From Davidsoniella eucalypti (Eukaryota > Ascomycota > Sordariomycetes > Microascales > Ceratocystidaceae): a stretch of 64,000 nt of DNA. Each line of letters begins with the position of its first letter. Positions within the stretch are counted from its first letter, which is position 1. This document shows, piece after piece, positions 33,018-44,299 of this stretch. The stretch spans positions 309,953-373,952 of the forward strand of contig RMBW01000026.1 in assembly GCA_004009845.1 (NCBI GenBank), given 5' to 3'. The notes beneath the pieces are model-generated. The model was given only the letters and a program-made list of their open reading frames with translations. It made no database searches and had not been told where the DNA came from. The translations under genes were made by a program, and so were the position numbers.

Positions 33018-35249
33018 TCACACCTCAAAGTAGTAATCTTCATCAAGACCTTCCCGACTCGGCACCACGCCGGTGCCCGGAGAAGGCCGTGAATACGCCG
33101 TGTCCAGATTCACATTGAGCAACCGGATTTTAAGACCGTAGTCACTAACCATGTTGACCAGCTTGTCCGTCTCTGTCGTGATAGGTGCCTGGTGCAGCAA
33201 GAGCAACAGTCCATCGAGCCATTCAGATGCCGCGCTTTGATGTAAGGGATATAGCGTGAGCACGGCTTTCTCCTCATCGTGCCTCTCGCCATCCGCGCCC
33301 TCGAAGCTGTTGATGGTGATTTTGTGGGCTTTGTTGCCGGCGGTCAGCGGCACAGAGGCTCCATTCAAAGCATCGTGAGTCGTGGGCGTTATGGACCCGG
33401 CAGTGTCGACTCGCCGGCCATCGTGGCCTCCCTCTTTGGTGTCGTCACCGTCGGCGTTACCGGTGGACACGTTCGATACTACGGAGCTGATAGTTCCAAG
33501 ATCGATCTTGAGCGCAAGCTCGTCGAGAGTCGGATCATGTGACACTTGGTCTACATAGTCGGCGTAATGCAGGAACCGCCGGTTATGTGAGAGGCGCGCA
33601 AACCGCCATGGTGTCGGGGTATATAATGGGCGTTTCTTGGGCGCCTCCTTGGTAGTAGTCGTCGCCACACTGAGAACAGTGTTGGAACGCTGGCGGTCAC
33701 GCTTCGGCATTGGCCTGGAAAACCATGCGCCTTGGAGAAGACACCGGATGCGCTGTTCCTTGACAAACTGCAGAGCCTCGTTGCGCAACTCCTCACGGAC
33801 CTGGTATAGGTGCTGGCCCCAATTGTCTTCAAACGACAGGTCGAGGAGCTCCATCTGAAGCGCGCGCAGTCGTGCACAGTCGTACTCTAGGAGATCCTCT
33901 TCTACTTCGACAACGTGCTTCGTCCGTGTTGCTTGGCCGATGACTTGCTCGATGAGGATGCGCACCAGCTCGGCAACCTTGTCGAAGTCTTCGCGAACGG
34001 CGTTGGTGGCCTTCCACAGCCGGAAGAAGGCGTGGAGACCAGCTGTGTGTATCTGTGACCACTGTAGAATCAGCGGCTTGAAGAGCTTCTCGTTCATTTT
34101 GTTTGAGTCGAGGGACTGGTGGCTCTTGGGGTCGTCGGAGTCCTTGTCGACTTCAAAGTGGTCGTAGAGTATTATGCTGACTACCATGCTTGCCCGGGCA
34201 ACTGGACTACGCTCGTGTAAGGGCCGTGATGACTGCTCTAGCAGGAGCTTCTGGAAGCCGTCCTCGTTCTTCTTTACGTAGTCTGACAGATCCATGAGGC
34301 CCAGGTATCCGCAGAAATCGAACTCTGGTGCCGGGTTCTCGGTCTCGAAGCCGAGCCTCCGCCATTTCTCTGGGTTGTGCTTGCGGTTCTTGTCCCTGCC
34401 GTCAGTTTTTCTGTCGGACGTATCGTCTTTGCCTCCGGTGCCGGGGTCGGGCCGTTCAGGCGCCGAAGACAAGTGGATGCTTTTCAATGCCCGGCGATGT
34501 TCAGTGCGCTCAAGGTCGACGGTGATCTGGCGCCATTTGCGCAGCATGACCTTCATGAGCAACTGGAACTCGAGTAGCGGATGCGCCAGGTCCTGCAAGG
34601 CGCTGCTCTGCATCAGACTGAACACGCTCTTGATCAAGCCCATGTCCTGTAGGCGCTTGACAAACTTGGACCAGTCCTCAAGCGGCGTCGCATTGTCGGT
34701 GTTCTCTGCCTCCAATGAATCGCGGATGAGTGCATTGATCAATTGCAATGCGTTGGCGCACAGCATGTGGTCGGCCGACTGGAGTTGCTGCACAACCAGC
34801 TCAAAGAACTGGGGATACACGGCCACAGCAGGCTTCAGGGCACGGAAGCCAAAGGTTATAGACGACTGAGACGGTGTGTTGGATCGAGAATGGCCGACAA
34901 GTGCTACCAATATGGACATGGCTCCGCGCAAGATATTAACCAGTGGGTTCATCACGATCAACTCGACAATGCGCTCGATGAGGTCGCCGGACAGCGGGCT
35001 GTCGAAGATGTCCCAGCCCATATCAACCTCGAGCAGGCGACTCAGACTCTGCAGGGCGTACGCCAGCGTATTGCCGCCCATGCTCAGAATCAGGCGGCGC
35101 AAGACGTCGAGGCCGCCGGAAGATATGAAGACGTCGGCAAAGGCCGGGTCGTTGATGGACGACTGGAGCTTGAAGACAGCCATGCGTCGCGCGGCATCCT
35201 CGTCGCTGTTGAGACGGGCCAGCAGCGCCGGGATGTCTGCCTGGTCCAT
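33018..35249 (-). CDS. ELMO/CED-12 domain protein, single exon
   Basis: A 743-residue frame without introns. Residues 1-220 form an armadillo-like domain (ALLARLNSDEDAARRMAVFK, NNTLAYALQSLSRLLE-type helices and LVNILRGAMSILVALVGHS). An ELMO domain lies at about 300-430 (FCGYLGLMDLSDYVK, PLILQWSQIHTAGLHAFFRL). A PH-like region follows at about 500-680, with SRPMPKRDRQRSN and YTPTPWRFARLSHNRRFLHY. ELMO proteins pair with DOCK-type exchange factors to activate Rac in animals; filamentous fungi also have Rac and DOCK homologues, so a role in polarised growth is a reasonable inference. The linker at about 265-295 is rich in Asp, Lys and Arg. The protein ends REGLDEDYYFEV. Confidence 0.9.
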   Translation of the reverse strand: MDQADIPALLARLNSDEDAARRMAVFKLQSSINDPAFADVFISSGGLDVLRRLILSMGGNTLAYALQSLSRLLEVDMGWDIFDSPLSGDLIERIVELIVMNPLVNILRGAMSILVALVGHSRSNTPSQSSITFGFRALKPAVAVYPQFFELVVQQLQSADHMLCANALQLINALIRDSLEAENTDNATPLEDWSKFVKRLQDMGLIKSVFSLMQSSALQDLAHPLLEFQLLMKVMLRKWRQITVDLERTEHRRALKSIHLSSAPERPDPGTGGKDDTSDRKTDGRDKNRKHNPEKWRRLGFETENPAPEFDFCGYLGLMDLSDYVKKNEDGFQKLLLEQSSRPLHERSPVARASMVVSIILYDHFEVDKDSDDPKSHQSLDSNKMNEKLFKPLILQWSQIHTAGLHAFFRLWKATNAVREDFDKVAELVRILIEQVIGQATRTKHVVEVEEDLLEYDCARLRALQMELLDLSFEDNWGQHLYQVREELRNEALQFVKEQRIRCLLQGAWFSRPMPKRDRQRSNTVLSVATTTTKEAPKKRPLYTPTPWRFARLSHNRRFLHYADYVDQVSHDPTLDELALKIDLGTISSVVSNVSTGNADGDDTKEGGHDGRRVDTAGSITPTTHDALNGASVPLTAGNKAHKITINSFEGADGERHDEEKAVLTLYPLHQSAASEWLDGLLLLLHQAPITTETDKLVNMVSDYGLKIRLLNVNLDTAYSRPSPGTGVVPSREGLDEDYYFEV

Positions 35250-37248
35250 ATCGGCGTCAAGGTGCGCACGAGGATGTTTCGAGTCGGAGAGGTCCAGCAG
35301 TGCCGTGTAGACCCGGGGTTTTGTATGAAGAGGGGGCGTTGTGCCTATAGGGCGGCCGTGGTGGTGGTAGCCGGCAGCGATCGAAGAGCTATCAAAGAGC
35401 TATAGACGGGCTGGGGAAAAACAGAAAGAGAAGGAAACAGAATGTTAAGCGCTAGGCCGAGTCGTTTGGAGGCGCTCGCTGGAGACTCAAGGTCGAAAAT
35501 GGAAGTGCTAGGGTGGGCGAGCAAGAGATATGCACTTTGGCGATTCTTGTGGCTTGGCTGTACATGTGTCGAAAGAGAATCGGAAAGCCGCCGTGGCGGT
35601 CGTCGAACAAACAACCCCTGGATTTGGCTTGTCGCGTGGGAAGAAAAGACACTTGTGAGTCTAGTCTATCTATGGAGGGGGTCAGAGAGTTGGCAGCTGT
35701 CGAGGTTGAGAAAAAAATTAGAATAAAAGGATCCGACAAACAAAAGAACTATACAGGATGTTTGGGCTGGAAGAATGCTTGACAAGAGAAAATATTAACA
35801 CTAATTAAGATAAAATAAATAAACGTGCTGGTGCAACACGACTTGAGCTACTTGGTATTCACGTTTCTGGCAGCACTTCGAACATTGGGCAAAAAAGACC
35901 CTAGAATTCTAAGATCACTATCGATATAGAAGCTTTCTTTGTCCTGGCAGCCTGTTCCTCAGCTACTCGCCAGGATTTTCTCGCGGCACCGATTTCACGG
36001 TCCAAGGAGCACAGATGTATTACAACAAGCCGGCCAGGGACTGCAGGTACTTACTGCTCTTTTTTTTCCTCTTCCTGGGCCGCCAGATTATAGGGACAAA
36101 GTCTTGGGTCCCTGAGATGTCTGCATATGGCTATAGATCCCATTCCTCAAGCTCTACTGTAGGCGCAGTTCTGCGGGCGAAGTTGTAGCTAGGTTAATTT
36201 GGAGACAGAACTAACTACCTACATATTCACATGCTTCTAGGATCCAGTCTAGCATCACACTACTAAAGAAACAAAACAAAGACCCCCTCATTGGCTTCTA
36301 GATAGGTCCAATCAGCGAGGCTAGTTCATTCAGGGGCCTAGTGCCGTTTCATGCAGTGATCCACCTGCAACTCCAGAACACACTTCTCTACGATGTTTGT
36401 TCTGAAAACCTGATCGAAAGCCCGCGGGGATCACCGTCATGGTTGGTCTACTCAAAGATCTTTGACGATCTCACTACTATATAGGCTGCCTGTTCATTCT
36501 ACTTGGCTATCCACAATTTAATTCCGTTCTTTTTGCGGTCATCTGCTTACTGTATCAATAAACTCTTACATAAAAACTGTGGTGCAAGTCGATGGAACCG
36601 TGCAACCACGTATTCTAACCCTAATCTATGAGCTCTTGTTTTTTTTGTTTTTTTTTTTAATTTGAGCTCTTGTTTGTTTGGTATGTATTGCCGTTATCTA
36701 TAAGATTGTTATCTGATTAAACTGTCGAACTATTGGCTAGAAGATTCTATGGCATTTGCATTTGAACTATCACTAATTATGTCTATTTGAAATATGAATT
36801 CGATTGATTGCAATTCACCATTACAAACCAAGATTCAGAACCAAGATTACCGTCGAATATTCCAGACGCCACACAGCGCCACAAACCATTTGTGTAGCAC
36901 TACTTCTACATATCTTATCTCCCAGACTCGCCGCCTTGTGTGGCGTATTTTTTTGCTAAACACCCAACCATTCGCGAACTTCTCTCAGCCCTGTCTCTTT
37001 TCTTGTCGCAGCGCACCTTACCAGCAGGTTTTCATGTAGCCAAAGCAAGAAGAAGCCGAATTTTGTTCCAAAGAGTTTTATCCAAGTCTACGACATCCAA
37101 ATCACCCTATGCAGACATATTTTCCGATCGTTATTAGCGTCAATAGCCTCCCAATCGCAATTCCGGTTCACAACTTTTCTACGCTCAATACACTACCGAT
37201 ATCTTCAAAGCACGTCACGTCTTCGCCAGTCCAAGTTTTTGATTCATA
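35250..37248. other. 2-kb intergenic region between divergent ELMO and U2AF genes
   Basis: No gene is supported. Frames at 35440-35780 are complementary shadows of the ELMO leader. A T-rich stretch at about 36635-36665 is bracketed by two copies of TGAGCTCTTGTTT. The last 300 bases are probably the U2AF promoter and leader. Confidence 0.5.
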
Positions 37249-38153
37249 ATGGCCAATTTCCTCGCCTCTATCTTCGGAACCGAGCTTGACAAAGTCAACT
37301 GCTCGTTCTACTTCGTAAGTCCAGCCAGGCCATCCATCGCATAGTTACGGAAGAACCAAAACAATTCCACCACAGACAAAGCTCTACGAATTCAAAACCA
37401 AGAATACGGAGAAAAAAAAACTAACTCGTATTCTTTTCGCAATGTACAGAAAATCGGCGCTTGCCGTCACGGAGATCGCTGCTCTCGTAAGCATGTCAAG
37501 CCTTCATATTCACAGACCATCCTCATGCCGAACCTGTATCAAAACCCCGCGCACGATCAGAAGAACCGCATGAACCCCAGCCAGCTACAAAACCACTTCG
37601 ACGCTTTCTACGAAGACGTGTGGTGTGAGCTATGCAAGTACGGCGAGCTCGAAGAGCTCGTAGTTTGCGACAACAACAATGACCGTACGTCTTGCATATA
37701 CTTTATCCCCCCCCATCCTATCTTTCTCCCTCTTCCGTCTATGCGCAATACCGCAATACTATGGAATTACCAAATAACTAACACTCCATCGCCTATTGTT
37801 GGGCTGTATTTTTTGGACATATAGACTTGATTGGTAACGTCTATGCTCGTTTCAAGTATGAAGATGCCGCGCAAAAAGCCTGCGACGAACTTAATACGCG
37901 CTGGTACGCTGCGCGTCCTATCTACTGTGAACTATCACCTGTTACAGATTTCCGCGAAGCCTGTTGCCGTCTGAACTCCGGGGAAGGTTGTGTTCGTGGG
38001 GGATACTGCAACTTCATCCATCGCAAGAACCCTTCCTCCGATCTGGATCGCGAACTCACCTTGGCCACTAAGAAACATCTCAAGAATACCGGCCGTGATG
38101 GTCGCTCAGTCAGTCGTTCGCCATCCCCGGAACCCACTAGACGGCGGTATTAG
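37249..38153 (+). CDS. Splicing factor U2AF small subunit (U2AF23/35), 3 exons
   Basis: Exons 37249-37314, 37450-37684 and 37825-38153 give 209 residues. The protein recognises the AG at 3' splice sites as a heterodimer with the large U2AF subunit. The start MANFLASIFGTELDKVNCSF leads into the first CCCH zinc finger (CSFYFKIGACRHGDRCSRKH). The UHM follows at about 45-145, with DVWCELCKYGELEELVV, IGNVYARFKYEDAAQKAC and RWYAARPIYCELSPVTDF. The second CCCH finger is CCRLNSGEGCVRGGYCNFIH. The short C-terminus is Ser/Arg-rich (SVSRSPSPEPTRRRY). Length and order match the S. pombe protein closely. Confidence 0.97.
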
Positions 38154-39251
38154 AGAAATAGAGAGTGGAAAAGAATGGTTCATGTGCTGTTTTATTTCTA
38201 TAGATCTCCCTTCTCTTCTTCTCTCTTTCGCCCGATTGTTAAAAGAAGGGCAGTTTGAGGAAACTGTGATGAACTAATTGGTGGCTATGTTGATTCTGAG
38301 TAGAACAAGTTATCTACATAGGTTTGATACATGCCTTCAAACGTTGGAGCATATAATGAACTATCTCACTACTCCATATCATTTATTTTCGGCGTACAAG
38401 GCGTTACTGGGAAAGGTAGTTTGCTTTTTTCTCCTTCATAATCTTATCACATTTTTGGCCATTGTTTGTGGAATTTTCTTCTATATCTTTCATTTCAAAA
38501 CGATATCATGAGATCGTATGATCATTATAATATCTTACATGGATTTTTCTTGATTTATATATTGTTCCTTTTTGATGTTATGTTAATATCATATCTTTTG
38601 TATTTACTTGTCAGCATGAATGTATCCTCTGCATACATTGATATCATCATTCATATTACTACAAAGTTGGATGGATAGTCTATAATTAGAACTTATCATG
38701 GCTTGTTACGATCTACTAAAGAGTGTAAGATAATACATACACTGTGAGCTATGTTAGTCTAGGCATATGTCATATGTAAAAGTGTTAAATCAATTATCAT
38801 GTAGCTAAGGCTGATCAAATAAATGAGAAATAACTTGAACATGGTTTAAGATGAAATGAGAGTGGGCATAATGATGAAAAGAGGTGTTAAGTGTGCTAAA
38901 AATGAATGTGTCTATAGATATCTAGTTCTCATGAGCGCAAGAGAAGGCATTCTTTATGTTTGGGAATGGATGAACAGGCTTATGAGAAGAGAATATAGGT
39001 ATGATAGCGATACCTTAAAAAGGAAGAAAAAATGATGTGTGAAGGAGTTATGATTAGAGCTTCGTCTTTAGGTATTCTTTTAGTCTGAAGATCTAATGAG
39101 ATAAATTCCATACTGAGATAAGACGAGGGGATGTTTGTTATGCGACGCCGTGTGCAGATTTCGTAAGAGGAGGCCGAAAGGAAGAAGATATAAAAAAGAT
39201 ACCGTGGGACAAGATAAAGGCTTATGATGGTTCTTAATATAGGCCAAAAAA
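38154..39251. other. AT-rich intergenic region between convergent U2AF and OSBP genes
   Basis: About 1.1 kb of T- and A-rich DNA. The frames at 38278-38678 encode hydrophobic low-quality peptides and are not called. No repeat or RNA gene is recognised. Confidence 0.5.
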
Positions 39252-41382
39252 TTATAGATCTATCAAATCACTAGAGGCACTGTGTGACAGATCTGGCTTG
39301 TATGGTTGACTCGCTTGTGGTGGAATAGAATTCGAAGAAGATGCCTTTTGACCCTTCAATACGGGATAGATGGCCAGCACTTGCTCCGTTTGTTGTGCTG
39401 GAGTGGCTGACGCATCGATATGGGCATTGATAATCCACTCCAAGTCTTCTTCTCCCTCCTCAAAGCTTCCCGGGCCTCCCTGAACGCGATGGAAAAGACG
39501 AGGATGCCAGTCAACACCCTCTTGAGCACGCGTTGCAGCCTCTTCACGCTGACGATCTTCGATCTTGGTCTTTTCATCAGTCGCAAGCACATGGTCCTTG
39601 ACAATGACAGCCTGGGCGGTGGTTTGCCACAAGCGCTGTGACTCACGCTCGTCTTGCTCTTCGATTGGCCGGGTAAGAGGTGAGGTGGGTTTCGACTTGT
39701 CTGCGTTGAAGAATACTTCGGTTCTTCCGGTCTGCCAAATCAAAAGGTTAGTAATTATATTTGAGAAGCTCTGGAAGTGTGGACGAGTGAATAAACTTGC
39801 CTTGACGTCGGTGATGGACATTTCACCACTCCATAGACCAGACAGCTCGTATAGCACCTCGCCGGTGCTTTCTTGTTTGATGAAACCACCGATGGCGTTG
39901 TATGTTCCGCTCACCCAGCCCTTGGTCTTAAACTCAATATCGCAAGTAAGGTCTATTTCGGGGCACTTGACGATAGAGTGGTCACCTAGCTCGTATTTCA
40001 TCTTGCCGAACAAGATACCGCGAGCGTACATGTTGGGCTGGGTAAGAATGTATCGTTCACCCCTTTCGGGGATAAGTCCACGGTTCAGTATAGTGAGAAA
40101 GGCGACACCTTCCATCAGACTGGCAGCGGAGTTGCCAAGGAACTTGCTGCGGGGCTTGAGTGTGCCATCGATGCGGATGTGGTGTTCTGGAGCTAGGTAA
40201 AAGTATGATGACTTGGGTGGGTGATGAGATGTTTGTTCAGAGAGGTAGTAAGCACGGGTGCCATCATCAAAGTCCCAGTAGCAGCTGTAGATCTCTCCGA
40301 GAATAGGGTTAAGAGGTTTCTTGACGCCCCTGTCACATGTCAAAGAGCTCTGTATTAGCATAGATCCTTTTCAAAGATAACAGAGCTGTAGCAGATTCGC
40401 ACTGGGATGTGATGCGCGAAGCGCAAAATGCCAAGACTAGAACGTATTATTTTACGAGGAGGGAAAAGTGTCAATTGTGTGGGAATATAAAGACTTACGG
40501 AGGTCGAATATGCCAGCCACTGAGGTAGAACTTGACAACGGAGATGAAGCGGTCGGTTGGGTCTTCGATCTCTGGTATGGGCAGTAGCATTTCAGGATGG
40601 CACATAAAGCTATCGAATAGGAGGGCTTGGTTAGCACATGCGTATGGATTTCTATTGTGTACAGATGCAGGTAGGATAGGGTAGGGAAGAGAGATGGACC
40701 TGGGTAGACGAGAAGGGCATGTAATAGTAGGGGATGGGAAGTAGCTAGCCAGCAAGCATGTTGGCAAACTCGGGAGTGGCTGGTGAAGATATAGCAAATA
40801 GCTAGTTCATGGGTTGGGCTCTTGGATATGCCAGTCCGAAGACACTGTCGTTTGATGTGGTGTTGTTAAAGGTCGACTGGTAGGTTGAGGTAGGATATAA
40901 TCGGACTGTCTTACTTCGTTATCCGCTCGAGCATACTTCGGGGCTCAAGGATGAAGGTCGGGAGTGTGACACGGCTGAGATCGGCGCCGGGCCGAAGCTG
41001 GGAAATTAGGTGAGAGAGGACTGCATAGCGAAGGGTGGGATATTAGTAATTGTAGGTCCGTATAAAGCAGTGCGACGATGGTATGTTGGATGGCGAAAGA
41101 GAGGTTGTCAAGCTTGATGTAGTTGCAATGTAGCAATGGTAGTAGTAATAGCGACAATAGTACCAATAGTAGCTGTTGTATTGGCGACTAAGAGCTTGGT
41201 TTGATGTGTGACCGATGTAAAAAAAAATTTGGGGGAGAGGTTTGTTGGGGGAGCAATCTCAACCTACCATTTCCGTCACTAGCCTCCATGATTTCCGTGT
41301 CGTCATCGTCGGGGCCAGCAGCAGCATGCTGGTCTTCAGGCTTGGCTGGGCCAGCGGGAGCAGTAAACCACGAGGTCAGCAT
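39252..41382 (-). CDS. Oxysterol-binding protein family (Kes1/Osh4-like), 5 exons
   Basis: Exons 41268-41382, 40915-41020, 40499-40609, 39801-40329 and 39252-39731 join in frame to 446 residues. OSBP-related proteins carry sterol and PI4P between membranes. The lid and core start with LSHLISQLRPGADLSRVTLP and TFILEPRSMLERITNFMCHP. The signature follows: GVKKPLNPILGEIY and LSEQTSHHPPKSSYFY, a variant of EQVSHHPP. The C-terminal helices contain RPIEEQDERESQRLWQ. There is no PH or ankyrin domain. The fourth intron is GC-AG, 69 bases, in frame and free of stops, so its retention would add 23 residues. The N-terminus could extend to an exon near 42.7 kb. Confidence 0.93.
39732..39800 (-). other. 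In-frame GC-AG intron of the OSBP gene
   Basis: The donor is AAG|GCAAGT, there is a perfect TACTAAC branch motif, and the acceptor is TTGGCAG. The 69 bases contain no stop. Splicing joins ITDVK directly to TGRTEVFF, the expected family sequence at this place. Confidence 0.85.
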
Positions 41383-44299
41383 TGCAGTGGATGTCTAAGG
41401 GCGATATTCGAATGGGAAAAGAAAGAAGAGTTCTTGAATGCAATATCGAAGGGGAAACAAAATTAAAGTAATAAAACAGAGATGCTGAGAGCGAGAGGAG
41501 ATGTTGTTGGCAGGGTCAAGGAAGTAAGAAAGCGATGAGAGTGAATGAGTATGAAGGAAGAAGATAAGAAGGAAAGAGAGGAGTCGAGTTGAGTTGAGAA
41601 ACAGGGACGGGAGGGAAAATCAGTGCTACTGTATCCAGTAGCGAGGAAATGAAGAGCTAGTAGTAAATACTAGTAGTAAATGCTACAAACTTCGACTGCC
41701 CTCGAAAGCGGGATAAAAAAAAACAAGATGGAAGAACGCCACCGACCCCGGCAATGAGAAATAGAAGAATAATATAAAAGAAAAATAAGAATAAAGGCTG
41801 GCCCTCCAAAGCGCTAAGAGCTTGGTAATGCTAATAGGGCAAGGGAAGGTCGGAAAGGGACTGAGCTTTTAGTGTATTAGTGCCTTTTTCCCTTCTTTCT
41901 TCACCTTTTCAGATGCTTCTAAGAGGTCCCAAGTCCGGCTTGGGAATGGCTGGACGAGGTTGGCCGCTAGAGAGATAATGGATATTGGCAGAGGGGTCGT
42001 CTTTCTTTTTTTTTTTTTTGGGGGGGGGGGGGAGAGGGTCTCTTAGGTCAGTAATATGGACAGGGATTATAGTGTTTAATCCAGCCAAAGATGAACAGAA
42101 ACAAAAGCGATGAAAAAAAAAAAGTAGTTTGAAGGCTTGTAGAGATGACGACAGAGATTGTATGAAATAAAATAGAGGGAGGATCGTGGAGTTGCTTTGT
42201 AGCGGAGCCTTGTGCTTGGATATCTTCTGGCTTGTGCCTCTCAACTAGGAAGGCACAACAGAGACTGGCTAACGGCTGAAGAGCGGGCAACTACCTGCCA
42301 TGCCGTGGCCCAAAGAATCCTAGAGCTACAGACCGCACCAAAAGAGCCAAAGAACCAAAGAAAGTCTTTGCCCAAGCAACAAAACAAACAAACACAAGCC
42401 AAAGCTGCTTTGCACATGGCAGGGTGGCATGTTGGCGGGGTAAGGGTTGTCTGCCTCTGAAAATCAAAGAACAGACACAGGGGGGTCGGCACATAGTCAT
42501 ATAGGGACTTGGGGGCATCGTAGCTTGTGTCTACTTACTGGGCAGATATCACGAAGCTATAGAGAGTGTTGATGTTCCCACTATATCTAGTACTCTAGTA
42601 TACTCTGATTGTTTCCCCCAGAACATATTGCACAAAAACAGTCAAGACATACTCACCTACAATCTTGCTGCGTAGCGAAGGGAAGCGACGCTGACGGAAT
42701 ATGCTCATCTTCTTTTTTCCCTAGCACTTCTTTGGCAAGAAACAAAAGATATATTTAGGAACTGGTTTTTTTGTTAGTGGTTGGTAAAGCTGTGCCCTTT
42801 GCCGACTTCGACTTACTATAGTAGCAAATAATTATCGTGAAGATCTCGTATGCAAGCCTCCAAAAAGTAATAGCAAATAACAAAGAAATAAGCATTCAAA
42901 TATACTAAGGATCTAGTTAAGAGAGTAAGATTGCAGTTGTCCATCCACAAGACCGATATGTTGGGCGACTTCTACGCATTTATACAAATCCAGAGAACAC
43001 AGTATAAAAAGCCACGAACAAACCAACCGGTAACTAGGCTTGCCACATACAACAAGAGCATAATAAGCAACCCATTAGTTCTCCCTCTCCCTCCTCTCCC
43101 AGGTAAAAAAAAGAAATAAAAAAGCAAGGCAAGACAGGCGGGCCGGCTTGTGCCTTACTTCTCTTTTTCAATACCCTTCTTCTTTTCTTTTGGGCTTGTC
43201 CCTCTTACGACCCATCCTTTGCTCTCCAGTGTCACACATGCAGCCTGACCTGTTTCTTTTCTGCTGTTATATTAACCACTACATAAAATACCAAATACCA
43301 CATTAAACGAGGTTCTGTTCAAATTGATCAGCCGATCTTGGGGTCTGCTGCAACCTGCAGCCATGACTCGGACTGTGGTAATTGCTACTGACTGTTGCCA
43401 CTGCTCCCAGGTAAATATACGTTTATATTTAAATATATTAGTTAGACAACTATAGTGATTACAATGCGCCACTAAGGACTATTCATTGTAGCGTAGCTTT
43501 AGCTTAGCTTCCTTGTCGACATATGACATCAGAAGTCCGAAGACGCTTGGGCTTCAACGCGAAGTCACACTTTCTGTATATATATCATGTGAATTTTAAT
43601 TATTTAATTATTTTGAATTTGTTAGCTAATGCAACGGATGAAAAAAAAAGAATATGCATGTTAAGCCAACCTCTAACTATAAAACCTACACCTAAGAAGT
43701 AGCAGAAATACATAAAAATAAAAATAATAAAAAAGTGAAAAAGGCACATGATATTGACGAAAACAACAATTGTGTGCTAGGGTATGAAAATGCCACATGA
43801 GTTCCCAAACAAAGACAAGTAATGAGAAAGTTTAAAAATAAATAGGAAAAAAAAAAGATGCAAAAAATAAGGCAGAAATGGATGACACAACTGCACAGGC
43901 TGGCAAAAGAAAGAAGAAAAGAAAAGATCAAGTATGGGTATGCTCGATGAAATAGAAGCAGTTGGAATGATGCGATACACCTTGCTTGCCAATGAATATC
44001 TCGTTGATATGGCGCTCGGAATGTATAAAGGTATTTTGTTCGAGTAAAACCTCCCCATCTGTATAGTAGGGGAATCCCATATATGAGCTAGATGTTGTAA
44101 TCTGATTATTTTTCATATTTCTTTTGGGTAATGATAAAAAAAAATAGAACGAGCCAGCTTGAACTACACAATTGAAATCTTGACTCCAAGACTGACCAAG
44201 TTCTGGAATTTCCGTCTCTTTTTGTTGTACCTGGCTCGCGCAATATCGAAGGAGAGAAGAGAATATACTGAATTTCTAGACATGGCGTTATTGCTGTTC
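41383..44299. other. 2.9-kb region upstream of the OSBP gene
   Basis: Mostly leader and promoter of the OSBP gene, plus the 3' flank of the large minus-strand gene. It holds a T14-G13 homopolymer junction at 42006-42032. The segment 42657-42708 (-) looks like a short first exon: ATG, 16-17 codons rich in Arg and Ser, then GTAGGTGAGT. I could not assign it firmly. Confidence 0.5.

Noticed and set aside
36794..37137. Two overlapping plus-strand frames upstream of U2AF
   Set aside because: They lie in the likely U2AF promoter and leader and have no protein-like composition.
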